The notes: generated by a model not told the origin, from the sequence alone. Positions 16,909-25,130 are shown, counted from the first letter of the stretch. The stretch: DNA of 25,130 nt from VGPI01 sp964482845 (GCA_964482845.1 CAYZZE010000017.1:1-25130); one strand, 5' to 3'. Made by a program: numbers and translations.

Positions 16909-16978
16909 GGTAATAGACCAGGAATAGGGGGTCATCAGGACCAGTGCATAATTCGATGAGTTGACCTGATCACTCTTC

Positions 16979-17055
16979 TCCTTGCTTGATAACCTTAGTA
17001 TAACCTTAGTATAACCTTACGGTCGTAAGGTTATACTAAGGTTATGAAGCAGGGA
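16979..17055. repeat. Hairpin element, copy 2 (inverted)
   Basis: Over 77 bp this is the exact reverse complement of 8711-8787. It carries three 11-bp units (ATAACCTTAGT type, 16989-17021) on the left arm and two on the right (17024-17045), so the asymmetry of the first copy is kept but flipped. Beyond the 77 bp the flanks differ, giving a sharp edge as expected for a discrete element. It lies between the repeat zone after udk and the end of the threonine-synthase-like gene. Confidence 0.92.
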
Positions 17056-17169
17056 AGAAGCAGGATAATGAACATAAGTCATTGTATTGTAAAGGATAAA
17101 CTCTATGGAGCGTGTAATTATCCATTGTATATGGATCTTATGGGCATGATCCGCCTAATGGGACGAGAG

Positions 17170-18330
17170 TCATCCGAGTTTTACCGCTGATGGATCCTTG
17201 AGACCGTGTCCGCTGACCAGCAGGGCAATGCTCTCATCACGGCCGATTATGCCTTGAACAAGGGCATTGCGCAATCCAGCCAGGGTCGAGGATGAGGACG
17301 GTTCGGCAAAGACGCCGGAAAAAGCGGCAAGTTCTTTCTGCGCTTGCAGGATCTCGGTATCCGACACCAAGATGGCATCTCCCTGCGTTTCCATTAATGC
17401 CCGGATCGACCAATGAGCACAACTGGGGCTGCGAACGCTGATCGAATCCGCCACCGTTTGGGGATTGGCGGCATCCTGGTAAACGCCTGTCCTCCAATAA
17501 TTAAATATGGCATTGGAAGTATCGGCCTGAACGGCAAGCAAGCGTGGCAAACGATCGGTGATGCCACAGCGCTTAAGGTCGAGAAATGCCTTGTGGATGG
17601 CGGCGAGGATGACGCCGTCGCCGACGGGAATGATGATCCAATCCGGCACTTGCCCGTATTGGGTATAGATCTCCAGTCCAGCGCTTTTTTTGCCTTCGAT
17701 AGTGAAGGGGTGATAGCCGGTATTGCGGATCAGACACTCATTCTCTGAGGCATAATCCAGCGCAGCGGCGTAAGCATCGTCATAAGTGCCGTCCACTTTA
17801 TGCAGTTCAGCGCCATGGACAAGGATCTGGATGAGTTTAGCCGGCGGGGCTTTGGCGGGGGCAAAGATGACTGCCTGGATACCTGCATTGGCACATATTG
17901 CGGCTAATGAGCATGCGGCATTGCCGGTGGAAGCCGCAACGATTCGATCGATCCCGAGCCGTCTGGCTTCTGCCACCATCATCATAGAAGCGCGGTCTTT
18001 GAGCGATCCGGAAGGATTGAGGCCATCGTATTTGATCCAGAGGTGCGGACACTGCAGATGCGTGGCGAGGCGTTCGCTACGGAAAAAAGGCGTATTCCCC
18101 ACGGGTAGATCGGGATAATGAACCGGATCGACCGCGGAAAAAAGACGGATATCGGGTCGCTGGCGCCAGGCATAGGCGATGGCGTCATAATCATAGACGG
18201 CTTCCAGGACGCCGGGCAAAGGCATGCCGGGACGGTATGCGGCCCCACATACGTCACATAAGTAATGGATCTTGTCCGGAACAAAGGTCTTGCCACAATC
18301 GATGCAGCGAAAATATGCGAGGAAAGTCAT
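17170..18330 (-). CDS. Threonine-synthase-like PLP enzyme with zinc ribbon
   Basis: This 386-aa fold-type II PLP protein begins with a zinc ribbon (C9, C12, C25, C28). The PLP lysine is K111 in NPSGSLKDRAS, the substrate loop is ASTGNAA (133-139), and the phosphate-binding loop is PVGDGVILAA; FAEPSSSSTLAGL follows near the end. These are threonine-synthase features, so conversion of O-phosphohomoserine to threonine is one reading. The context suggests another: its ATG at 18330 overlaps the ygeY stop (TGATG), with GGGAGG upstream, in a purine-degradation cluster where YgeX, a PLP diaminopropionate ammonia-lyase of the same fold type, is usual. It may be a lyase of that kind; this is inference. 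A 25-codon longer start at 18405 would lie inside ygeY and is rejected. Confidence 0.85.
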   Translation of the reverse strand: MTFLAYFRCIDCGKTFVPDKIHYLCDVCGAAYRPGMPLPGVLEAVYDYDAIAYAWRQRPDIRLFSAVDPVHYPDLPVGNTPFFRSERLATHLQCPHLWIKYDGLNPSGSLKDRASMMMVAEARRLGIDRIVAASTGNAACSLAAICANAGIQAVIFAPAKAPPAKLIQILVHGAELHKVDGTYDDAYAAALDYASENECLIRNTGYHPFTIEGKKSAGLEIYTQYGQVPDWIIIPVGDGVILAAIHKAFLDLKRCGITDRLPRLLAVQADTSNAIFNYWRTGVYQDAANPQTVADSISVRSPSCAHWSIRALMETQGDAILVSDTEILQAQKELAAFSGVFAEPSSSSTLAGLRNALVQGIIGRDESIALLVSGHGLKDPSAVKLG

Positions 18331-19529
18331 CAGTTCCCTCCCCCGAGCCGGTAGATCAAAGCGGCATAAAAAGCGGCGGCATCGGTCAAATGATCGATCG
18401 GGCACGCCTCATTAGGCGCATGGGCATAGACCTCATTGCCCGGTCCCAGTCCGATGCAGGGAATGCCGTGCCTGCCGGAAATGGCGACGCCATTGGTGCT
18501 GAAAGTCCATTTATCGATCAGGGGCGCGCGCTCAAAGAGTTTGAGATACGCCTCGGCTGCCGCCGTCAGATAGGGTGATTCCGGAGACGTTACCCAAGTA
18601 GGATAATACTTTTCCGTAGGGTAAACGAGTCCGGTAAATGCCGCTTCCTCATACACCAAGACCTTTACTTCGGCATCCGGATGACCAGCGAGGCGACATG
18701 CTTCCCGAACTTCGGCAATAGCGGAATCCTTGTCCTCGCCCCCGGTGAGACGACGGTCGAGTTGGATCATGGCAGAATCCGGAACCGCACATTGCGAAGG
18801 CGAGGTAAAAAAGACCTGGGTGACAGTAATGCTGCCCTTTCCCAAAAAGGGATCATGGCTGAGGAGTTCGTGTAACTTCTCTATCTCCAGCGCTATGCGG
18901 CTGATCTTGTAGATGGCGTTATCGCCGCGTTCGGGCGCAGAACCGTGACAGGAAAGACCCTTTACGGAGACGGTCATCTCCATCCGGCCGCGGTGTCCGC
19001 GATAGATATTCATGTTGGTCGGCTCGGTAATCACGACCAGTTCTGGCTTGATGCCTACCTCGCGGATGATAAACTGCCAGCAAAGGCCGTCGCAGTCCTC
19101 TTCCATGACCGTGCCGGTGAAATAGATGGTAAAATCCTTGTCCAATCCAAGTTCCTTGATGATGCGTCCGGCAGTGACCATGGATGCCATTCCTCCCTCC
19201 TGGTCAACGCTGCCCCGCCCGACGACCTTGCCCTCTTTCACGTGGGCGTCAAAGGGATCGGTATCCCAAAGCGAGAGATCTCCAGGATAGACAGTATCGA
19301 TATGAGCGTCAAAGGCAATGATGCGCTTGCCCTTGCCAATTCTGCCGATAACGTTTCCCAAGCCGTCGATAATCACTTCATCGAAGCCGACCTTTTCCAT
19401 CTCTGCCTTGATGCGGTCGATGACCTCTTTTTCTTTGGTGGAAAAAGCCGGGATGCGGATCATATCCATCAGGAAGTTTACGGTGTCATTCTCGTATTGC
19501 CTGGCTTTTTGTCCTATCTGTTCATACAT
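18330..19529 (-). CDS. ygeY: YgeY-family M20 zinc hydrolase
   Basis: This is an M20/ArgE-type metallohydrolase of 399 aa, the family annotated as selenium-metabolism-linked or purine-cluster hydrolase YgeY. Metal and catalytic motifs are DAHIDTV (H76, D78), GRGSVDQEGG (D109), and VMEEDCDG with the general-base Glu; the dimerisation segment starts at GHRGRMEMTV, and a late His is in NEVYAHAPNEA. It probably cleaves a C-N or peptide-like bond in an intermediate of purine breakdown, but the exact substrate is not readable. The ATG at 19529 has GGAG 7 nt upstream. It follows ssnA by 79 nt and is coupled to the PLP enzyme gene by a 1-nt overlap. Confidence 0.92.
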   Translation of the reverse strand: MYEQIGQKARQYENDTVNFLMDMIRIPAFSTKEKEVIDRIKAEMEKVGFDEVIIDGLGNVIGRIGKGKRIIAFDAHIDTVYPGDLSLWDTDPFDAHVKEGKVVGRGSVDQEGGMASMVTAGRIIKELGLDKDFTIYFTGTVMEEDCDGLCWQFIIREVGIKPELVVITEPTNMNIYRGHRGRMEMTVSVKGLSCHGSAPERGDNAIYKISRIALEIEKLHELLSHDPFLGKGSITVTQVFFTSPSQCAVPDSAMIQLDRRLTGGEDKDSAIAEVREACRLAGHPDAEVKVLVYEEAAFTGLVYPTEKYYPTWVTSPESPYLTAAAEAYLKLFERAPLIDKWTFSTNGVAISGRHGIPCIGLGPGNEVYAHAPNEACPIDHLTDAAAFYAALIYRLGGGN

Positions 19530-19608
19530 TGTCGCTCCTTATTATTGACGGACGCTGTAAAAAAGTTCCCTTATATTGATCGGGCGCTGGTCGAGGGCTC
19601 TTCCCACG

Positions 19609-20937
19609 TTACATTCTGTTCCAGAGGTGGGAGGCAAGTTCGCTTGCCTGGCTGGCGATCTCCCACTCGTCCAGATCAAGGGTGAGTTGCTTGTTCCACA
19701 TCAGGATCCTGCCTGCTGCGATGGTCGTATCGACAATGGACTGGGAGATGCCATAGACGAGGTGTCCCAGCCAGGTGTCAGAATTGAGCGGCGTGGGAGG
19801 ATGGTAATCGATCAGGATGAGATCGGCTGCCTTGCCTGGGGTGATCGAGCCCAAAGCGCCATCCCAATAGCGGTTTGCGATGAGGGGATTATTGCGAACC
19901 AAGGTGTTTGTGAGTTCCATAAAAGCGCAGGATGGATTGTCCTGTTTTAAGTGCTGCACCCAAAGCCCGACGCGTAATTCCTCCAACATGTTGACGGTCA
20001 TGGCATCTGTGCCCAAGCCTATGGTGATGCCAAGTTCGCTCATTTTGACCATATCGGCGATGCCCACGGCGTTATTGAGATTTGATTGGGGATTGGTGAC
20101 CACCGCTGTCTTGGTCTCTGCGAGGAGCATCATCTCGCGGGCATTGATGTGAACGCAATGGGCAGCGATCGATCTGGGGCTCAAAAGGCCAAAGTCATAC
20201 AAGCGTTCCACCACGCGTTTGCCATGATGATTGATATTGTATTGCTGATCAGATGCCGCTTCGGCGACATGGACGTGCGCGCCGCAGCCCAGTTCATGCA
20301 CCAGACCGGAGATGCGCTTGAGCGTCTTATCCTCCAGCGTGAAGGCGGCATGCATGCCAAAGAGTCCTTTCAGAAGCGGATCAGGGGATGTCCTGATCTG
20401 CTTCAGCCACTCGTAATTCTCCTCGATACCGGCGTCAGAGACGGCTTGTCCATCCCGATCGGAGACCTCGTAGCAAAGGCAGGCGCGGATGCCTGTCTCC
20501 CGCACTGCTTTGCCTATGGTGGAGAGCGAACCGGTCACGCAACCGGGACTGGCGTGATGGTCAATGATCGTGGTGGTTCCATGCCGGATGGCATCAAAGA
20601 TGGAGAGCAAGGCACTGAAATAGATATCGGCCTGCAGGAGTTGCTTGTCCAACTTCCACCACAGATGATGCAACACCTCAATGAAGTTCCGGGAGGGCTT
20701 GGCACTGCCGTATCCACGCACGAGCGTGCTGTAAAAGTGATGATGGGCATTGATCAGGCCGGGTAGCAAGATCTTGCCTTCGGCATCGAGGATGTCGCCT
20801 TCATAGCCGTCAAAATCAGCGTAAGGGGCAATGCGCTCAATGATGCCGTCTGTTATGAGTACACCCACATCCCGCCAAACGGGCTGGCTCTCTTCGAAGG
20901 TAATGGCGTATGGCACTTTTAACAGTAGTTGATCCAT
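19609..20937 (-). CDS. ssnA: SsnA-type amidohydrolase / aminohydrolase
   Basis: This 442-aa protein belongs to the amidohydrolase superfamily, close to guanine deaminase and chlorohydrolase-like enzymes. Metal ligands are seen in NAHHHFYS (H65-H67), HVHVAEAA, AAHCVHIN and GLGTDAMTVNM; TTTIIDHHASPG is typical of SsnA. In purine-degrading anaerobes SsnA sits with ygeY and xanthine dehydrogenase genes, and a deaminase step on a purine or on an opened ring is expected. It is the first gene of a minus-strand unit ssnA-ygeY-PLP enzyme. The ATG at 20937 is preceded by AGGAAC. A 217-bp divergent control region separates it from the xanthine dehydrogenase genes. Confidence 0.9.
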   Translation of the reverse strand: MDQLLLKVPYAITFEESQPVWRDVGVLITDGIIERIAPYADFDGYEGDILDAEGKILLPGLINAHHHFYSTLVRGYGSAKPSRNFIEVLHHLWWKLDKQLLQADIYFSALLSIFDAIRHGTTTIIDHHASPGCVTGSLSTIGKAVRETGIRACLCYEVSDRDGQAVSDAGIEENYEWLKQIRTSPDPLLKGLFGMHAAFTLEDKTLKRISGLVHELGCGAHVHVAEAASDQQYNINHHGKRVVERLYDFGLLSPRSIAAHCVHINAREMMLLAETKTAVVTNPQSNLNNAVGIADMVKMSELGITIGLGTDAMTVNMLEELRVGLWVQHLKQDNPSCAFMELTNTLVRNNPLIANRYWDGALGSITPGKAADLILIDYHPPTPLNSDTWLGHLVYGISQSIVDTTIAAGRILMWNKQLTLDLDEWEIASQASELASHLWNRM

Positions 20938-21154
20938 ATCATGTTCCTTGTTCTTACGGTGCCCAAAATCTCAGCATTGCTCTGGCTGTCAATCTAATCT
21001 TTGGATCAAGGTTTTGTGCTCGGGCTGATCGGAATCCCCCACCCCGAATCGGCATCTGACCTGTGGGCGGGATCAGAAACTTCTTTACAAGAAATAACGG
21101 TTCAGATTATTCAATCAGGGATCACGGATTGCGTAACAACATAAGAAGGCCATT
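20938..21154. promoter_or_regulatory. Divergent control region, ssnA / xanthine dehydrogenase
   Basis: This 217-bp stretch separates two divergently transcribed catabolic units and must hold both promoters unless one lies upstream of the sequence. A weak plus-strand candidate is TTTACA (21084-21089) and TATTCA (21108-21113) with an 18-bp spacer. AGAAGG before the ATG at 21155 is the ribosome-binding site. No clear operator palindrome stands out. Confidence 0.45.
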
Positions 21155-22681
21155 ATGATTAAACAAGATCATTCTTTGTTACCGGATAGGGTCAAACTGT
21201 CCGAAAACACCTACCTGTTTAACCGGATAGTCATTTATCTGAATGGGAGGAAAACGATCCGGGATATTCCTCCGGCGATGACCACGCTGGACTTTTTGCA
21301 TCAGGAGATGGGGATGTATGGCACCAAATGCAGTTGCAATGAAGGCGATTGCGGTGCGTGCACGGTGGTAATTGCCCGCCTGAACAACGGCAAGATCTCC
21401 TATCAGGCGATCAATTCCTGCATCTATCCCGCCGCCAAATTGCATGGCAAGCACCTGATCACCGTCGAGGGATTGGGTACTCCGCAGCATCTGCATCCGA
21501 TCCAGAAAGCGCTGCTTGACCATCATGGCACGCAATGCGGTTATTGCACGCCGGGATTTGTGATGGGCATCTTTGCCTGGTTGGCAGGCGGGGGCGGGTG
21601 TAACCGGGAAGGCATCATGGCCGCATTGGAGGGAAATCTCTGCCGCTGCACGGGATATGACTCCATCCTGAAGGCCGCGGAGTATCTGGCAAGGGAACAC
21701 CAAGCCAAAGACATTGTCCCCGATTGGTGCCGGGAACTGGAGCCGGCGCTGATCCAATTTAGCGAACCTGCGCAATTGATCGTGAAGCATTCAGACCGCC
21801 TGCACCCGGTGAAGGCATACTTTATGCCGATAACCCTCGTTGAATTGTTCCAAGAATTGCGCGGCCTGCCAGACCCGACCCAATACAGGATCATCTGCGG
21901 CGGCACCGATCTGATGGTGCAATCCAACGTCAATAAGATATATTTCCCATACCTTTTGGACATATCCCTGATCGAAGAACTGCGGAGCATAAGCGAGCAT
22001 GACGAATTTGTGGAGATCGGAGCGGCGGTCACATACAGCCAACTTCTGCACAGCGGTCTGATCCATTCCCGAGTTCCCGTCCTTATCCAGATCATCAATC
22101 AGATCGCCTCCGGGCAGATCCGCAATTCCGCCACGCTGACCGGCAACATCGGCAATGCTTCTCCCGTCGCGGATGCCGCCACCACCTTGCTGGCTCTGGA
22201 TGCGAGATTGAGGATCATCTCCGCGGGTGCTGAGCGCTATCTATCCTTGGTTGATTTTTACCTTGATTACAAGAAGACCGCGATCCATCCTCATGAGATC
22301 ATCCAGAGCGTGATCATCCCCCCTTTGGACGCCACTGATCACGCCATCGTGATCAAATCCGCCAAGCGCAAGGCGGTGGATATTTCGTCCATTGTCACTG
22401 CGGCTTTTTTTCGCCTCTCGGATGGCATCATCGTCAATGCCCGTCTGGCAATCGGTGGAGCAGACCGCTATCCCCGCCTCAGCGGTGCTTTTACTCAATT
22501 TTGCCGGGGTAAAGACCTTGCCGGTGATTGGTTTGAAGAGGCGGCTGGTATTGCGGCGAAGGACTTTTCACCGATCAGTGACGTGCGCGGCAGCGAAGGA
22601 TTCAGAACCAGGATGATCCACAACCATGCGCTGCTATGCCTGCAAAGATGTTGCGACCACTATACCGGAGGTGCGCGATGA
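21155..22681 (+). CDS. xdhA: Xanthine dehydrogenase 2Fe-2S and FAD subunit (XdhA type)
   Basis: This 508-aa subunit carries the electron-transfer part of a molybdenum hydroxylase. The first [2Fe-2S] cluster is bound by C61, C66, C69 and C89, the second by C128, C131, C163 and C165, with spacings matching the family exactly. The FAD domain follows, with ICGGTDLMV (about 247-255) and SGQIRNSATLTGNIGNASPVAD (319-340). The fusion order matches Rhodobacter XdhA, not the three-gene XdhABC form of E. coli. Its stop overlaps the start of the molybdopterin subunit as ATGA. It should oxidise hypoxanthine or xanthine with its partner, passing electrons to NAD or another acceptor. Confidence 0.93.
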   Translation: MIKQDHSLLPDRVKLSENTYLFNRIVIYLNGRKTIRDIPPAMTTLDFLHQEMGMYGTKCSCNEGDCGACTVVIARLNNGKISYQAINSCIYPAAKLHGKHLITVEGLGTPQHLHPIQKALLDHHGTQCGYCTPGFVMGIFAWLAGGGGCNREGIMAALEGNLCRCTGYDSILKAAEYLAREHQAKDIVPDWCRELEPALIQFSEPAQLIVKHSDRLHPVKAYFMPITLVELFQELRGLPDPTQYRIICGGTDLMVQSNVNKIYFPYLLDISLIEELRSISEHDEFVEIGAAVTYSQLLHSGLIHSRVPVLIQIINQIASGQIRNSATLTGNIGNASPVADAATTLLALDARLRIISAGAERYLSLVDFYLDYKKTAIHPHEIIQSVIIPPLDATDHAIVIKSAKRKAVDISSIVTAAFFRLSDGIIVNARLAIGGADRYPRLSGAFTQFCRGKDLAGDWFEEAAGIAAKDFSPISDVRGSEGFRTRMIHNHALLCLQRCCDHYTGGAR

Positions 22682-24990
22682 AAAAACCACCCTGGCACAT
22701 CAGCGGTAGATTACACGTCACGGGAAGTTCGCAATTCATCGGCGACAGCACTCCCCTGCCCGGCATGCTGTACGCTAGATTCCTATTCAGTCCGGTCGCC
22801 CATGCCTGCATTCTCTCCCTGGATACATCAACTGCCGCCGGTCTATCCGGCATCACAGCGGTCATCACCGTCGCCGACATCCCCGGCGAAAACCAGATCG
22901 GTCATGTGATCAAGGACGAGCCGCTTTTCCCGGCCGATGTGATCAAATACGTCGGACAGCCTCTGGCGATGGTCTTGGCGGAGGATCCCTTGCGGGCGGA
23001 ACAAGCGGTCAAAATGATCGAACTGAAGTATGAAGAACTCGCTCCGATCCTGGAGATAGACGAAGCCGATGCCCGGGGCGAATGGTATGTGCCCGAACGC
23101 AGGATCATTGCAGGAGACGTGGATACCGCTTTACTTTCCTCGCCGCACGTTCTGGAGGGCTGGATCGAATCGCCGGCACAGGAACACTTTTACATGGAAA
23201 GCCAGCGCTGCGACGCCATCCCGCTGGATGATGAGCGCATTTTGCTCCACTCTGCCACGCAAAGCACCATGGAAGTGCAGGAAGTGGTATCCCACCTGCT
23301 TGCCCTGCCGGCGCACAAGATTATAGTCGATGTCCCGCGTCTGGGGGGCGCATTTGGCGGGAAAGAACGCTCTGGCACGATCTGGGCATGCTTCGCCGCT
23401 CTCGGAACCCAGGTCACCCGGAGACCCGTCCGGGTGCTATTGGAACGGCGTGAAGACATCCTTGCCACCGGTAAGCGGCATCCCTTTAAATCACATTACC
23501 GCATCGGCTTTGACGATGTTGGCCGCATCCGGGCTCTGGATGTGGAATTGCTTTCCAATGGCGGCGCTTATGCCGATCTATCGATCGCCATTCTGGAGCG
23601 GGCGATGTTTCACGTGGACAATGCTTACCACATTCCTGACATCCGCATCCGGGGACGCGCCTGCCGTACAAATTTACCTCCCAATACTGCTTTTCGTGGT
23701 TTTGGCGCACCGCAGGGCATCTACGTCATCGAACGCCTGATCGAACACATTGCCCGGCAATTGAATAAGGACGCCCTGGAGATCAGGAAGATCAATGCTT
23801 ACCGCGACGGCGATCCGGCGCCTTATGGACAACCCGTCCGGGAGTCAGGGATCCTTGACCTCTATTCCCGCCTGGAACAGATATCGGACTACCACGCGCT
23901 TCGGAAACAAGTGGAGGGATTCAATCGCAGCCATCGCCGCAAGAAACAGGGGATCGCCGTCACACCCGTAAAATTCGGTATTTCTTTTACCACCGCTTTG
24001 CTCAATCAGGGTTCTGCCCTGATCTGGATTTACATCGACGGCAGTGTTTCCGTCACCACCGGCAGTGTGGAGATGGGACAGGAGGTAAACACCAAGGTAG
24101 CGGTGGTCGTATCCCGCATCCTCGGCATCCCGATCGAGCGCATCCGCATCGAAAGCAGCAACACTCAAAGGGTGGGAAATGCCTCTCCGACCGCAGCATC
24201 GACGGGCAGCGACATCAATGGCAACGCGGCCAGGATAGCCGCTGAAAAACTGGTCCAGCAACTGTCGGAACCCGCGTGTGACCTGATCAATGAACTTATC
24301 AAAGACACCATCGCAGCGGATGATCCCCATCCTCCTTTGCCGCCCGATCCGGATGGATTGGTCTTTGCCGACGATATGGTGTGGTCTCCCGGTTATCCCG
24401 ATCATAAGATCAAGTTTTCCGCTCTGATTCGCCATGCCTACAATCAGCGGATCGCACTCGCCGCTTATGGCTACTATCGCACTCCCGATGTCTGGTTCGA
24501 TCGTGACCGGGGCATCGGTCAGCCCTTCCATTACTATGTCTTTGGCTGTGCGCTGTCGCAGGTGGAGGTCGATCTGATGACCGGAGAACATCGCATTTTG
24601 GCTGCCTACATCGTTCATGAAAATGGACAGACCCTGCACCCGGAGATCGACCGGGGACAGATCATCGGCGCTTATATCCAGTGTTATGGCTGGTGTGCGG
24701 TGGAGGATATCGTGCATGACAAATATGGCAGGTATATGGCTTTGACACCATCCACTTACAAAATACCGTCCCTGCGCGAATTGCCGGATAAACTGGTGGT
24801 GGAGATGGTGGAATCACAGTCCCGATATGCCAGTGTAATGGGCAGCAAAGCCACCGGTGAGCCGCCCTTTATCTATGGACTATCCGTGTTCTTTGCGATC
24901 GAGAATGCCGTTCGTGACGCCTGTCCCGATGCACGATTGCATTTTCCCGCCATTCCGGAATCGGTGGTTATGGCGCTTGACCGCGGTTGA
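22678..24990 (+). CDS. xdhB: Xanthine dehydrogenase molybdopterin-binding subunit (XdhB type)
   Basis: This 770-aa catalytic subunit binds the molybdenum cofactor. By alignment with bovine xanthine oxidoreductase motifs it keeps Gln767 (Q168 in AQEHFYMES), Glu802 (E230 in GGAFGGKE), Arg880 (R308 in ERAMFHVDN), Phe914 (F342 in FRGFGAPQG), Phe1009/Thr1010 (F437/T438 in FGISFT) and the catalytic Glu1261 (E728 in GEPPF). That set points to a true purine hydroxylase, not an aldehyde or CO oxidase. GGAGG lies about 6 nt before ATG 22678, and the start overlaps the xdhA stop (ATGA); an in-frame ATG 42 nt earlier is inside xdhA and is rejected. No selenocysteine codon is seen. Confidence 0.95.
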   Translation: MKKPPWHISGRLHVTGSSQFIGDSTPLPGMLYARFLFSPVAHACILSLDTSTAAGLSGITAVITVADIPGENQIGHVIKDEPLFPADVIKYVGQPLAMVLAEDPLRAEQAVKMIELKYEELAPILEIDEADARGEWYVPERRIIAGDVDTALLSSPHVLEGWIESPAQEHFYMESQRCDAIPLDDERILLHSATQSTMEVQEVVSHLLALPAHKIIVDVPRLGGAFGGKERSGTIWACFAALGTQVTRRPVRVLLERREDILATGKRHPFKSHYRIGFDDVGRIRALDVELLSNGGAYADLSIAILERAMFHVDNAYHIPDIRIRGRACRTNLPPNTAFRGFGAPQGIYVIERLIEHIARQLNKDALEIRKINAYRDGDPAPYGQPVRESGILDLYSRLEQISDYHALRKQVEGFNRSHRRKKQGIAVTPVKFGISFTTALLNQGSALIWIYIDGSVSVTTGSVEMGQEVNTKVAVVVSRILGIPIERIRIESSNTQRVGNASPTAASTGSDINGNAARIAAEKLVQQLSEPACDLINELIKDTIAADDPHPPLPPDPDGLVFADDMVWSPGYPDHKIKFSALIRHAYNQRIALAAYGYYRTPDVWFDRDRGIGQPFHYYVFGCALSQVEVDLMTGEHRILAAYIVHENGQTLHPEIDRGQIIGAYIQCYGWCAVEDIVHDKYGRYMALTPSTYKIPSLRELPDKLVVEMVESQSRYASVMGSKATGEPPFIYGLSVFFAIENAVRDACPDARLHFPAIPESVVMALDRG

Positions 24991-25029
24991 TCCGCCGCCA
25001 ATAGCTGGATTTGACTTTATCTCAGAAAC

Positions 25030-25130
25030 GCGTCGCACATAGTAGAATCCCCAAATATCGGGGACGCAAATAAAAAACATCGTCTCTCATTGCGGCGCTG
25101 ACACGATAACAGCGGATTTCGCCTGAAAGA
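25030..25130 (+). repeat. Dispersed intergenic repeat, copy C
   Basis: Third full-length copy of the family, 39 nt after the xanthine dehydrogenase stop and cut by the window end. The head stem is GCGTC (25030-25034) with GACGC (25063-25067), and an inner CCCC/GGGG pair shortens the loop. The AAACATCGTCTCTC block is exact with copy A. The fifth stem pair is C-G here against T-A in copies A and B. Confidence 0.75.

Noticed and set aside
8708..17055. CRISPR array or integron
   Set aside because: The repeats are not regularly spaced with unique spacers, and no cas genes or integrase are present.
25030..25067. Stem after the xanthine dehydrogenase gene as its terminator
   Set aside because: The stem is followed by A residues, not T residues, on the coding strand, and it matches the dispersed repeat.

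Overview
This 25.1 kb window is chromosomal DNA from an uncultured, probably anaerobic bacterium. A PorV/UPF0164-like outer-membrane barrel protein indicates a diderm cell. The rest of the content (GlyA with an internal insert, TldD/TldE, RarA, a short RsmI-like enzyme, anaerobic purine-breakdown genes) fits the FCB group, perhaps Candidatus Cloacimonadota; that assignment is inferred, with no marker gene to prove it. One 100-N gap lies inside tldD. It is flanked by an exact 55-bp duplication, so the gap is almost certainly a failed overlap merge and not missing sequence.

Region 1 (57-8379, minus strand) is one tightly packed housekeeping operon, transcribed in the order glyA, tldD, tldE/pmbA, rsmI-like methyltransferase, rarA, PorV-like barrel protein, dxr. 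Four of the junctions are short stop/start overlaps, three of them ATGA. Region 2 (8380-8995) is intergenic and rich in repeats, including an 83-bp hairpin element.

Region 3 (8996-15889, plus strand) holds a small SAM methyltransferase, a decayed IS5-type transposase, a 600-bp gene-poor stretch, and then a probable operon of copA (Cu+ ATPase), an orphan PhnE-like ABC permease, a pyrimidine-nucleoside phosphorylase and a uridine kinase. Region 4 (15890-17169) is again repeat-rich, with a decayed IS4-type transposase and a second copy of the hairpin element. That copy is identical over 77 bp to the first but inverted. Region 3 is therefore bracketed by perfect inverted repeats and runs opposite to the genes on both sides, which suggests a past or ongoing inversion.

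Region 5 (17170-24990) is a purine/amidine catabolic module of two divergent units. The minus-strand unit is ssnA (aminohydrolase), ygeY (M20 hydrolase) and a threonine-synthase-like PLP enzyme. The plus-strand unit is a two-gene xanthine dehydrogenase: a 2Fe-2S plus FAD fusion subunit and a molybdopterin subunit that keeps the known purine-binding residues. This resembles the ygeX/ygeY/ssnA/xdh clusters of anaerobes that degrade purines, but a zinc-ribbon threonine-synthase homologue stands where YgeX (diaminopropionate ammonia-lyase) would be expected. The window ends in another copy of a dispersed intergenic repeat.
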